The notes: generated by a model from the letters alone, not told the origin. 10,096 nt of DNA from Actinomycetes bacterium (GCA_029779995.1 JAKOZM010000294.1:1-10096), one strand, 5' to 3'. Shown: positions 1-8,255, counted from the first letter of the stretch. Made by a program: numbers and translations.

Positions 1-1418
1 TGTTCATCCGGCGACTCGACGAGCTCCAGACCCTCAAGGAGAACCGCGCGCGCCGCCTCAAGGAGCCGGTCGAGGACCCCACCTTCCTCCCCGGCCAGGA
101 CCATCTCCGCTGGAGCCGGTTCAAGAACGACGACCCCGCCGTCATGTTCAAGGTCGTCGGCGAGGAGGTCTTTCCCTTCCTCCGTCAGCTCGGCGGCGAG
201 GGCTCGACCTACTCCGACCACATGCGGGACGCGCGCTTCACGATCCCCACCCCGGCGCTGCTCTCCAAGGTCGTCGACATGCTCGACGACGTCCCGATGA
301 CCGACCGCGACACCAACGGCGACCTCTACGAGTACATGCTCGGCAAGATCGCCACCGCCGGACAGAACGGCCAGTTCCGCACGCCGCGGCACATCATCCA
401 GCTCATGGTCGCGATGACGGCGCCGACACCGACCGACGAGATCGTCGACCCGGCATGCGGCACAGCGGGATTCCTCGTCGCCGCCTCCGAGTACCTGCGT
501 GACACGCACCCGTCCGTCATGACCGACGCCGCGCAGCGCAAGCACTTCAACCACTCGATGTTCCACGGCTACGACTTCGACAACACCATGCTTCGCATCG
601 GCAGCATGAACATGCTGCTGCACGGCGTCGAGGCCCCCGACATCCGCTACCGCGACAGCCTCTCCGAGGGCTCCGCGTCCGACGAGGGCCGGTACTCGCT
701 CGTCCTCGCGAACCCGCCGTTCGCCGGCAGCCTCGACTACGAGTCGACGTCCAAGGCGTTGCTCAAGGACGTCAAGACGAAGAAGACCGAACTCCTCTTC
801 CTCGCGCTCTTCCTCCGGCTGCTCAAACCGGGTGGCCGCGCCGCGGTCATCGTCCCTGATGGGGTGCTCTTCGGCTCGTCGACGGCGCACAAGACGTTGC
901 GCAAACGGCTCGTCGAGGAGCAGAAGCTCGACGCCGTGGTCAAGCTCCCGTCCGGCGTCTTTCGCCCGTATGCCGGTGTCTCCACCGCCATCCTCATCTT
1001 CACTCGCGTCGACGGTGGCGGCACGACCGAAGACGTGTGGTTCTACGACGTCCAGGCCGACGGCTGGAGTCTTGACGACAAGCGAACGCCGCTGCTTCCC
1101 GAGGACAAGCTCGGGTGCATGCCGTCCGCTCCCCTTACTTCGGAAGAACACCCGCGCAACAACTTGCCCGACGCACTGGTTCGATGGGCCTCCCGCACAA
1201 CGGAATCGGAGCGGACGAGGGCACGGACCGAGCAGAGCTTCTTCGTGCCGAAGGCCGACATCATCGCCCAGGGCTACGACCTGTCGCTCAACCGGTACAA
1301 GGAGGTCATCCACGAAGACGTCGAGCACCGCGACCCCTTGGACATCATCGCTGACCTCGAAGCCCTCGAAATCGAAATCCAACAGGGCCTGGCCGACCTG
1401 AAAGCCATGCTCACGTGA
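1..1418 (+). CDS. hsdM: Type I restriction-modification methyltransferase subunit HsdM (5'-truncated by window edge)
   Basis: This is the modification subunit of a Type I system. It transfers a methyl group from S-adenosylmethionine to adenine N6 within the target chosen by HsdS. The reading frame is already open at base 3 and gives 471 residues in the window. The residues before the ATG at 144 (FIRRLDELQTLKE, later LRWSRFKN and PAVMF) are typical HsdM N-terminal sequence, so 144 is an internal methionine and the true start lies upstream. The SAM-binding motif DPACGTAGF is at 447-473 and the catalytic NPPF motif at 711-722, in the order expected of gamma-class N6-adenine methylases. GQFRTPRHI before motif I is also characteristic. 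The length suggests only a few dozen residues are missing. The stop overlaps the hsdS start by four bases (GTGA). Identification is very secure. Confidence 0.97.
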   Translation, partial: FIRRLDELQTLKENRARRLKEPVEDPTFLPGQDHLRWSRFKNDDPAVMFKVVGEEVFPFLRQLGGEGSTYSDHMRDARFTIPTPALLSKVVDMLDDVPMTDRDTNGDLYEYMLGKIATAGQNGQFRTPRHIIQLMVAMTAPTPTDEIVDPACGTAGFLVAASEYLRDTHPSVMTDAAQRKHFNHSMFHGYDFDNTMLRIGSMNMLLHGVEAPDIRYRDSLSEGSASDEGRYSLVLANPPFAGSLDYESTSKALLKDVKTKKTELLFLALFLRLLKPGGRAAVIVPDGVLFGSSTAHKTLRKRLVEEQKLDAVVKLPSGVFRPYAGVSTAILIFTRVDGGGTTEDVWFYDVQADGWSLDDKRTPLLPEDKLGCMPSAPLTSEEHPRNNLPDALVRWASRTTESERTRARTEQSFFVPKADIIAQGYDLSLNRYKEVIHEDVEHRDPLDIIADLEALEIEIQQGLADLKAMLT

Positions 1419-2596
1419 CGGTCATAGGCGACGTCGTCCGCAGGGTCGGCACATGGAACCCGTCGAGGGCAGCCTCTGCCGAGCCGTTCGCCTATGTCGA
1501 CCTCAGCTCGGTCGACCAAGACGCAAAGCACATCACCGCAGCCCGGTCGACCCGTCCGGCGGAAGCGCCCAGCCGAGCGCGACAGCTGATCGAGCGCGGG
1601 GATGTCCTGGTCTCAACCGTGCGTCCGAACCTGAATGCCGTAGCGCACGTCGGTGACGAGTTCCATGGCGCTACCGCGTCGACGGGCTTCACAGTTCTGA
1701 GACCAAGCGATCGACTCGACGGACGGTATCTCTTCCACTGGGTCCAGACGCCAGAGTTCGTCCGGGACATGGTGGGCAAGGCGACTGGCGCCAGCTATCC
1801 CGCTGTGTCAGACCGGATCGTCAAGGAGTCATCTATACCCCTGCCACCGATCGAGGAGCAGCGCTACATCGCCGCCATCCTCGATCGAGCTCACAGCTTG
1901 TCCGCAACATCTGTCGCCGCGGTCGATCGACATGACGTCCTTTTGGCCGCAATCTTCCGCGGAATGTTTGGCGACATCGAGCGTGCGATGCTTGAAGCAC
2001 GCTGTGGCACCTTCGGTGACCACGTCCTGGAACTCCAGGGCGGCCGGAATCTCGTTGCGTCCGATCCGACCGCCGAGACGCCGTTCCGAGTCCTGAAGAT
2101 CAGCGCGGTCACTTCGGGTGTCTATCGGCCCACCGAGTCCAAGCCGCTACCACGGGATTACATTCCTGACGAGTCGCACCTGGTTCGGTCAGGCGACTTG
2201 CTTATGAGTCGTGCGAACACGACGGCCATGGTCGGCGCAACCGCCCTCGTGCGCGAAACGCCCTCGAACCTCGCATTGCCCGACAAGCTTTGGCGCATCG
2301 TTTGGCGTGATCCGACCATGGTCCAGCCGACCTACATGGCGATGCTCCTCCAGACCCCTGCTATCCGTCGTGCGCTCAGCGCACGCTCGAGTGGCACCGG
2401 TGGCTCGATGAAGAACATCTCCAAGGCGAAGCTCATGCTGATGCCCTTGCCGGTAGCTGCCCCCGAGGCGCAAGCCGAGTTCGCCGAGGTTGCTGGTCTG
2501 ATCGAGCGGAGCAAATGTTGCCACGTCGCTCGCCGTGACGCCGTGGTAGCCCTGGCTGGAACGCTGCAGGCGCGGGCATTTTCGGGGAGGCTGTGA
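1415..2596 (+). CDS. hsdS: Type I restriction-modification specificity subunit HsdS
   Basis: HsdS is the DNA-recognition subunit of the methylase (M2S) and nuclease (R2M2S) complexes. Its 393 residues fit the usual two-domain layout. The first target-recognition domain spans about residues 1-140 and the second about 197-340. GDVLVSTVRPN (62-72) and GDLLMSRANTT (260-270) are the matching strand-turn segments of the two halves. Conserved spacer sequences follow each: IPLPPIEEQ at 141-149 and MPLPVAAPEAQ at 343-353. The typical LLAAIFRGMFGD lies at 176-187, and the C-terminal tail LQARAFSGRL is also characteristic. The GTG start at 1415 overlaps the hsdM stop, implying translational coupling. 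The two domains differ in sequence, so an asymmetric bipartite target is expected; the target itself cannot be read from the protein. Several codons are less GC-biased than in hsdM, as is common in fast-diversifying hsdS genes. Confidence 0.95.
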   Translation: MTVIGDVVRRVGTWNPSRAASAEPFAYVDLSSVDQDAKHITAARSTRPAEAPSRARQLIERGDVLVSTVRPNLNAVAHVGDEFHGATASTGFTVLRPSDRLDGRYLFHWVQTPEFVRDMVGKATGASYPAVSDRIVKESSIPLPPIEEQRYIAAILDRAHSLSATSVAAVDRHDVLLAAIFRGMFGDIERAMLEARCGTFGDHVLELQGGRNLVASDPTAETPFRVLKISAVTSGVYRPTESKPLPRDYIPDESHLVRSGDLLMSRANTTAMVGATALVRETPSNLALPDKLWRIVWRDPTMVQPTYMAMLLQTPAIRRALSARSSGTGGSMKNISKAKLMLMPLPVAAPEAQAEFAEVAGLIERSKCCHVARRDAVVALAGTLQARAFSGRL

Positions 2597-2599
2597 GCC

Positions 2600-3706
2600 A
2601 TGCCGGTGCAGATGGGGATGTGGCGGATTGACGGGGACACCCCGCGGCGGCTGTCTGCTGCCACTTTGCCGTCCGAGGCGACGTTGGAGCAGTACCTCGA
2701 GAAGGACCCTTCGCTGCTGGGTGATCGGCTGCTCGTGATTGGCCGCCAGGTGAAGACGCCACACGGCAAGCTCATCGACCTGCTCGCGATGGACGGCGAC
2801 GGCAACCTCCACGTCTTGGAACTCAAGCGCGACAAGACCCCACGCGATGTGGTCGCCCAGGTGCTCGACTACGGCTCGTGGGTGAGCACCCTCGACCGGG
2901 ACTCGATCATCGACCTCGCCAACAATCACCTTGAAGTGCCCTTCGAGTCAGCGTTCGAGGACGTCTTCGGCACCTCCGCACCCGATGAGCTCAACGCTGC
3001 TGTCCAGATGACGATCGTCGCCACCGACCTCGATTCTGGATCGGAGCGGATCGTTACCTACCTGCGGACCTTCAGTGTTCCGGTCAACGCCGTCTTCTTC
3101 TCCTATCTCGAGGACGACGGCCGCCGCTACTTGGCCCGCTCGTGGCTCGCGAGGGAGGACGAGAGTGAGGCCAACGGCACGGCATACGCGAAGAGCAAGA
3201 AGGGCAAGCGGGCCGAGTGGAACGGGATGGACTGGTTCGTCTCCTTCGGTGACGATCCCCTGGGGCGTCGCTGGGAGGACGGTCGCAGGTTCGGCTTCGT
3301 CAGCGCCGGTGGTGAAGCCTGGTACTCACGGAGCCTGCGTAACCTTCCTCTTGGAGGTCGCGTCAATGTGCATGTCCCGGGGCGCGGCTATGTGGCGGTC
3401 GGCGAGGTGAGCGGGCCGGCACAACGCTTTGACGAGGCACGCCTACCCATCGACGGCGTCGAGGCCCCTCTCTCGAGCCAGCCACTCGTGGGGGTCTATG
3501 AGCGCGGCACGGAAGTTGCACCCGCGTCCGACGATATCGCTGAGTGGGTCGTGCCGGTGCGGTGGTTCACGTCCGTCCCGGTCGAGCAGGCGTACTGGGA
3601 GAAAGGCATGTTCGCGAACCAGAACAGCGCCTGCAAACTCCGCCAGGAGTTCACGCTCGAGCGGCTCGGGAGGCATTTCGATCTCGACGGCGACGAAAGG
3701 GAGTGA
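2600..3706 (+). CDS. NucS/DUF91-like PD-(D/E)XK nuclease with possible PUA/EVE-like C-terminal domain
   Basis: This 368-residue protein is probably a metal-dependent DNA nuclease. Residues about 28-95 match the catalytic core of NucS/EndoMS (DUF91): LEQYLEKDPSLL, then D60 in GKLIDLLAMD, the E74-L-K76 motif in HVLELKRDK, and Q87 with Y91 in QVLDYGSW. The spacing D-x13-E-x-K-x10-Q-x3-Y is, from memory, that of the NucS active site. The usual NucS N-terminal DNA-binding domain is absent: only about 27 residues precede the core. The remainder includes GFVSAGGEAWYS (232-243), GYVAVGEV (263-270) and ANQNSACKL (339-347), which suggests a PUA/EVE-like beta barrel. Such barrels sometimes read modified bases; that assignment is inference. 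The ATG at 2600 has a good ribosome site (GGGAGG, 2585-2590) and follows the hsdS stop by three bases. The gene is in the RM operon but is not a standard Type I subunit. Confidence 0.8.
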   Translation: MPVQMGMWRIDGDTPRRLSAATLPSEATLEQYLEKDPSLLGDRLLVIGRQVKTPHGKLIDLLAMDGDGNLHVLELKRDKTPRDVVAQVLDYGSWVSTLDRDSIIDLANNHLEVPFESAFEDVFGTSAPDELNAAVQMTIVATDLDSGSERIVTYLRTFSVPVNAVFFSYLEDDGRRYLARSWLAREDESEANGTAYAKSKKGKRAEWNGMDWFVSFGDDPLGRRWEDGRRFGFVSAGGEAWYSRSLRNLPLGGRVNVHVPGRGYVAVGEVSGPAQRFDEARLPIDGVEAPLSSQPLVGVYERGTEVAPASDDIAEWVVPVRWFTSVPVEQAYWEKGMFANQNSACKLRQEFTLERLGRHFDLDGDERE

Positions 3707-4132
3707 GTGCTGGTGGGGGACGCGATCGATGCCCCGCGCGAGGTGGCCTTCCGCGTGAACGCGACGCCGGCAACCTTCGCGACCGCTGGAGAGAAGCCCT
3801 GGCGGGCCGCGGTTGAGGCCGCCGCTGTGATCGCCGTCGCGGGCCAGGCCTCCTTTGAGGGGCGCATGGGGATCGATCTCGACTTCGTTCTGCCGACCCC
3901 GCCAGGCGGCCACCCTGGCTGGGACCTGGACAACCTGATCAAGCCCACCATCGACGCTTTGGCGACCGTCATCGGCTCCCGGCCGGGACAGTGGCGCCCT
4001 CCCCAGGTCGACGATGAGCGGGTATACGAGATCCGCGCCCGCAAGCGGGAAGTTCTCGACGGAGAGTCACCGCACGCGACCATCCGGGTCTGGACTCTCG
4101 ATCCGTCGGCGACACGCGAGGGGGAGCCGTGA
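3707..4132 (+). CDS. RusA-like Holliday junction resolvase / crossover junction endonuclease
   Basis: This 141-residue protein matches the RusA family, dimeric nucleases that cut four-way DNA junctions symmetrically. The central GWDLDNLIKPTIDAL (71-85) carries D73, D75 and K79. VDDERVYEIRARKRE (101-115) carries D102/D103. This D-x-D-N-x2-K plus distal Asp pattern corresponds to the catalytic Asp and Lys residues known in E. coli RusA, so the enzyme looks intact. Its length is also typical. The GTG start at 3707 directly abuts the preceding stop, with the purine run AAAGGGA (3696-3702) a short distance upstream; the GTG at 3713 is an alternative with wider spacing. The end overlaps the hsdR start by four bases (GTGA). 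RusA homologues are usually phage-encoded, so finding one inside a Type I RM operon is unusual. Its role here is unknown; processing of branched DNA produced during restriction is one inference. Confidence 0.85.
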   Translation: MLVGDAIDAPREVAFRVNATPATFATAGEKPWRAAVEAAAVIAVAGQASFEGRMGIDLDFVLPTPPGGHPGWDLDNLIKPTIDALATVIGSRPGQWRPPQVDDERVYEIRARKREVLDGESPHATIRVWTLDPSATREGEP

Positions 4133-7100
4133 CGTCGAACTTCGACTTCGTTCCCGCCGGCTGGGGGGAGACCCGCTCCGACGCAGTGCGGGCGGAGAGC
4201 TATGGGAGCACCGACCCCAGATCCTGCGTCTTCTACGCGCGCCGCGTCGTCGAGCAGCTCGTGGTCAGGATCTTCGACCTCGAGAGGCTTGCCGTCCCCT
4301 ACAAGTCGGACTTGGCCGCGCGGCTAGGGGACAGCGGGTTCCGAGCGGCCGTCGGACCCGAAATTGCCGCGAAGGCTGACGCGATTCGCAAGGTCGGCAA
4401 CGCCGCCGTCCACGAGAGCCGGACCGTCACACCGCAGACCGCTCTGAACGTCCTGCGGCAACTGCACGATGTCGTCAAGTGGGCGGCATACACCTACTCA
4501 ACGACACCCGACGACGTTCCGACCGGAGCGGCATACGACCCGTCCCTGATCCCTGCTCCGCATGACAGCGGAGGCCAGCCGCCGCTATCGACGGGCGAGT
4601 TGAACCAGCTGTTGGCGACTTTCGAGGAGAAGGACGCCGCGTTGGCCTCAGCGAAGGCGGACAGCGAGGCGCTTCAGGCGGAACTGGACAAGGCACGGGC
4701 CGATGTTGCAGCGGCTCAGGCTGCGAAGGCTCATCAGGCGACACAGTTCGACTGGGACGAGGCCTCCACGCGGCAGTTGTTCATCGACGCTGACCTGTTG
4801 GAGGCGGGCTGGGCGCTGACGGAGACTCGGGACCGCGAGTACCCCGTGACCGGCATGCCGAACCAGAGCGGCGGTGGGTTCGTTGACTACATGCTGTGGG
4901 GTGACGACGGCTTTCCCTTGGCCATCATTGAGGCGAAGCGTTCACGCAGCGACCCGGCGGTCGGGCAGCAGCAGGCCAAGCTGTATGCCGACTGCCTCGA
5001 GTCGATGACGGGTCGGCGCCCGGTCATCTTCTGGTCCAACGGTTACCAGCACTGGATCTGGGACGATGCGTCCGGCTACCCACCCCGGCGGGTCTCGGGT
5101 TTCCTCACCAAGGACGAGCTCGAGCTGATGGTGCAGCGTCGGCAGACGCGGCTGCCGCTCAAGGATGCGGTGATCGACAAGGCGATCGTCGAGCGGCACT
5201 ATCAGACGCTGGCTATCCGGTCGGTTGGTGAGTCGTTCGAAGCCCAGCGACGTGAGGCGCTCCTCGTCATGGCGACCGGCTCCGGCAAGACCCGCACGGT
5301 GATTGCCCTGGTCGACCAACTGATGAAACGGGGCTGGGTCAAGCGCGTTCTCTTCCTTGCCGACCGCGTCGCGCTGGTCAACCAAGCGGTAGCGGCGTTC
5401 AAGACCCATCTGCCGTCGGCGACCACGATCAACTTGGTCGACGAGAAGGTGCCTGACGGACGGGTATTCATCTCGACCTACCCGACGATGATGGGCCTGA
5501 TCAACGCCACCGACGGTGTGGGTGGCCGACGGTTCGGGCCGGGCTATTTCGACCTCATCGTCATCGACGAAGCACACCGATCGGTGTACGCGAAGTACAA
5601 GGCGATCTTCGACTGGTTCGACGCGATGCTCGTGGGCTTGACCGCGACGCCGAAGGACGAGATCGACCGCAACACCTACTCCCTGTTCGGCCTGGAAGCG
5701 GGGGTGCCAACCGATGTCTACAGCCTCGACGAGGCTGTGGCCGAGGGATACCTGGTGCCGCCGGTGTCGGTGTCGGTGCCGTTGAAGTTCATGCGGACCG
5801 GGATCCACTACGACCAGCTCTCCGAGGCCGAGAAGGACGAGTGGGATTCCCTCGACTGGGGCGAGGACGACCAGGTCCCGACCGATGTCAACCCCGAAGA
5901 GCTGAACAAGTGGCTCTTCAACGCCGACACGGTCGACAAGGCGCTCAAGCACCTCATGGAGTGCGGGCACAAGGTCGCCGGCGGTGACCGACTGGGCAAG
6001 ACGATCATCTTCGCGAAGAACAACGCCCACGCCGAGTTCATCCGCGAACGCTTCGACGCGGCATACCCCGAGCATGCCGGTCACTTCGCGCGGGTCGTGA
6101 CGTACAAGACCGAGTACGCCCAGAGCCTCATCGACGACTTCTCCGTCAAAGAGAAGGCACCGCACATCGCGATCAGCGTCGACATGCTCGACACCGGCAT
6201 CGACGTGCCCGAGGTCGTTAACCTCGTCTTCTTCAAGCTGGTCCGATCGGTCTCGAAGTTCTGGCAGATGATCGGCCGCGGCACCCGGCTGTGCCCCGAC
6301 CTCTATGGCCCCGGCGAGGACAAGAAGAACTTCTACGTCTTCGACTTCTGCATGAACCTCGAGTACTTCAACCAGCCGGGGGCTGGGTCAGAGGGGTCGG
6401 TCCAGAAGTCGTTGGCGCAGCGACTCTTCGAAGCCCGCCTGGCCCTCGTCGCCGGTCTGGATCTTGCCGACGGTGGCGCAGAGGTCGGCAGTCTCCGGGA
6501 CGACACAGCCAAGCACCTTCACCAGGTCGTGGCCAGCATGAACCTCGACAACTTCGTCGTGCGGCCCGAACGCGAGTGGGTCCAGAAGTACGCCGAATGG
6601 GAGCCGTGGACCACCTTGTCCCTGCAGGAGGCCGGAGATGTTGCCGCGCACCTGGCTGGTTTACCTTCGGCCGTCCGTGACGACGACGAGCACGCCAAAC
6701 GCTTCGACCTGCTCATCCTTAGAATCCAGCTCGCGAAGCTCGACGGGGACCACCTCACCGCTGAGCGCCTTCGGCAACAGGTGCAGCAGATCGCCTCCTC
6801 GCTTCTGAACCAGACGGCCATTCCCGCGATCGCCGAGCAGCAGACGCTCCTGGCCGACGTCGCCGAAGACGAGTGGTGGGTCGACGTCACGCTGCCCATG
6901 CTGGAATTCGCCCGGCGGCGGATCCGCGGGCTGGTCCGATTCATCGAGAAGACCAAGCGCGCGATCGTGTACACGAACTTCGAGGATGAGATCGGCGACG
7001 GGTCGATCGTGGACCTGCCGGGTGTGGCGGTGGGGACGAACTGGGAGCGGTTCAAAGCCAAGGCCAGGGCCTACCTCAAGGACCACGAGGACAACGTTGC

Positions 7101-7524
7101 CCTGCAGAAGTTGCGCCGCAACAGGCAGTTGACCGACACCGACCTCTCGGCGCTCGAGGCGATGCTCGTGGCATCGGGCGCTGGCGGTCCCGAAGATATC
7201 GCGAGAGCGACCGAAGAGTCCCACGGACTGGGGCTGTTCATCCGGTCGCTCGTGGGTCTGGATCGCGAGGCCGCGACCGAGGCCTTCTCCGAGTTCCTGA
7301 CCGACTCCCGCTTCAGCGCGGCCGAGATCCGGTTCATACAGCTGATCGTCGAGCACCTGACCGCCAACGGGGTGATGGAGGCGCGGAGGCTGTACGAGGC
7401 GCCCTTCACCGACCATGCCCCGACTGGTCCCGACTTCCTCTTTAGTGACAGTGACGTGGACCGGCTGGTCGTTGTGCTTGAACAGGTACGCGCGCACGCG
7501 CTGTCTGAGGAGACGGTGGCATGA
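4129..7524 (+). CDS. hsdR: Type I restriction enzyme subunit HsdR with DUF4145-like N-terminal domain
   Basis: HsdR is the motor and nuclease subunit: it pulls DNA towards the bound complex using ATP and cuts unmethylated DNA. The 1131 residues show several modules. Residues 1-125 form a helical DUF4145-like domain (IRKVGNAAVH at 86-95). About 155-205 is an Ala/Glu/Lys-rich probable coiled coil. The PD-(D/E)XK nuclease has D253, E268 and K270 (IIEAKR) followed by a Gln-rich QQQAKLY helix. The SF2 helicase motifs are ATGSGKT (382-388), DEAH (480-483), TATP (505-508) and QMIGRGTR (713-720). The C-terminal part resembles the EcoEI-type HsdR tail. All key motifs are present, so the enzyme should be active. 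It is longer than simple EcoEI-like subunits because of the N-terminal addition. The GTG start overlaps the rusA-like stop, with a GA-rich ribosome site immediately before it. The stop overlaps the next gene (ATGA). Confidence 0.96.
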   Translation: MTSNFDFVPAGWGETRSDAVRAESYGSTDPRSCVFYARRVVEQLVVRIFDLERLAVPYKSDLAARLGDSGFRAAVGPEIAAKADAIRKVGNAAVHESRTVTPQTALNVLRQLHDVVKWAAYTYSTTPDDVPTGAAYDPSLIPAPHDSGGQPPLSTGELNQLLATFEEKDAALASAKADSEALQAELDKARADVAAAQAAKAHQATQFDWDEASTRQLFIDADLLEAGWALTETRDREYPVTGMPNQSGGGFVDYMLWGDDGFPLAIIEAKRSRSDPAVGQQQAKLYADCLESMTGRRPVIFWSNGYQHWIWDDASGYPPRRVSGFLTKDELELMVQRRQTRLPLKDAVIDKAIVERHYQTLAIRSVGESFEAQRREALLVMATGSGKTRTVIALVDQLMKRGWVKRVLFLADRVALVNQAVAAFKTHLPSATTINLVDEKVPDGRVFISTYPTMMGLINATDGVGGRRFGPGYFDLIVIDEAHRSVYAKYKAIFDWFDAMLVGLTATPKDEIDRNTYSLFGLEAGVPTDVYSLDEAVAEGYLVPPVSVSVPLKFMRTGIHYDQLSEAEKDEWDSLDWGEDDQVPTDVNPEELNKWLFNADTVDKALKHLMECGHKVAGGDRLGKTIIFAKNNAHAEFIRERFDAAYPEHAGHFARVVTYKTEYAQSLIDDFSVKEKAPHIAISVDMLDTGIDVPEVVNLVFFKLVRSVSKFWQMIGRGTRLCPDLYGPGEDKKNFYVFDFCMNLEYFNQPGAGSEGSVQKSLAQRLFEARLALVAGLDLADGGAEVGSLRDDTAKHLHQVVASMNLDNFVVRPEREWVQKYAEWEPWTTLSLQEAGDVAAHLAGLPSAVRDDDEHAKRFDLLILRIQLAKLDGDHLTAERLRQQVQQIASSLLNQTAIPAIAEQQTLLADVAEDEWWVDVTLPMLEFARRRIRGLVRFIEKTKRAIVYTNFEDEIGDGSIVDLPGVAVGTNWERFKAKARAYLKDHEDNVALQKLRRNRQLTDTDLSALEAMLVASGAGGPEDIARATEESHGLGLFIRSLVGLDREAATEAFSEFLTDSRFSAAEIRFIQLIVEHLTANGVMEARRLYEAPFTDHAPTGPDFLFSDSDVDRLVVVLEQVRAHALSEETVA

Positions 7525-8255
7525 CCCCTCGACCCAAGATCCATGCCTTCATCGACGAAGCCGGTCAACGCTCGAACTCTCCCGCGAGCAGTGACCACTT
7601 CACCATGTCGGCGGTCGCGTGGAAGGAGGAATGGGACGCCCAGGCGAGGGCCCTCCTTCGGGACCTGAGGCAAGACCTTGGTCGCCAAACGGGCCATCAG
7701 ATCCACTTCGTCAAACTGAACCACCACGATCGACTACTTGCCGCCAAGAAGCTCGGTGATTCAGCAGCCAACCTGACCGTGGCTACCGTGACGGTCTGCA
7801 AGCGGCACCTCACTCCACTCGCGGGCTTCACGGATGACATGGCCTATCTGTGGTCGCTGCGCCTTCTCCTTGAGCGACTCTCGTGGTTCGCTCGTGATCA
7901 GAACAGAGACCTCGAATACACGATGGCTCACGTGGTGAGGTTCAAGAAGTCCAAGCTCCGCGCATACGAACAGGTCCTGCGGAATTTGCCCGACTGCCAA
8001 GTCGCGTGGACACATGTCCCTAAGGGAGGCTCGCTGAGCACTCCGGGGGCCGACGAGCGACTCCAACTCGCTGACATTGCCTCGAGCGCCACGTTTCAAG
8101 CCTTCGAACCGATCAAGGGGTTCACTGAACGTCGATACCTGTCCGAACTCGCTCCTGCCCTGTACCGACGGCGGGGCAACTTGCTGTCATACGGGTTCAA
8201 GGTCGTGCCGCGCCCGGGAGTGGGCGGCACGTACGAATGGGCGATGAACATGTGA
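7521..8255 (+). CDS. DUF3800 family protein
   Basis: This 244-residue protein resembles the DUF3800 family, whose biochemical function is, to my knowledge, not established. The N-terminal strand and turn HAFIDEAG (8-15) is the hallmark (usually F-I-D-E-S/A-G). GHQIHFVKL (58-66) and the C-terminal ERLQLADIASSA (179-190) are the other conserved blocks. Acidic residues D12/E13 together with D185 in the Q-x-A-D segment recall the spaced acidic residues of RNase H-like nucleases; that fold assignment is inference. No membrane segment or signal peptide is visible. The ATG at 7521 overlaps the hsdR stop (ATGA), and a ribosome site TGAGGAGA lies at 7506-7513, so it is coupled to hsdR. DUF3800 genes are often seen beside defence and mobile genes. 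A strong inverted repeat begins on its stop codon, making it the likely last gene of the operon. Confidence 0.8.
   Translation: MTPRPKIHAFIDEAGQRSNSPASSDHFTMSAVAWKEEWDAQARALLRDLRQDLGRQTGHQIHFVKLNHHDRLLAAKKLGDSAANLTVATVTVCKRHLTPLAGFTDDMAYLWSLRLLLERLSWFARDQNRDLEYTMAHVVRFKKSKLRAYEQVLRNLPDCQVAWTHVPKGGSLSTPGADERLQLADIASSATFQAFEPIKGFTERRYLSELAPALYRRRGNLLSYGFKVVPRPGVGGTYEWAMNM

Noticed and set aside
144..146. ATG at 144 as the start of hsdM
   Set aside because: The frame is open to the window edge, and the 47 residues before it are typical HsdM sequence, so this is an internal methionine.
832..1401. 189-residue + strand frame inside hsdM
   Set aside because: It is a Ser/Arg/Pro-rich alternative frame of hsdM with no family resemblance.
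2189..2929. 246-residue minus-strand open frame
   Set aside because: It spans the junction of hsdS and the NucS-like gene, both strongly supported on the + strand, and has no recognisable family.
4210..4420. Classical HEPN ribonuclease in the HsdR N-terminus
   Set aside because: The Arg and His in IRKVGNAAVH are seven residues apart, outside the R-x4-6-H spacing; a DUF4145-like domain fits better.
4942..6165. 407-residue open frame on the minus strand
   Set aside because: It lies entirely inside hsdR, antisense to its nuclease and helicase motifs. Its Arg/Val/Asp/His-rich translation is a typical GC-rich shadow.
6661..7497. Long minus-strand open frames over the 3' part of hsdR
   Set aside because: They are antisense to the conserved HsdR C-terminal region, with no recognisable domain and biased composition.
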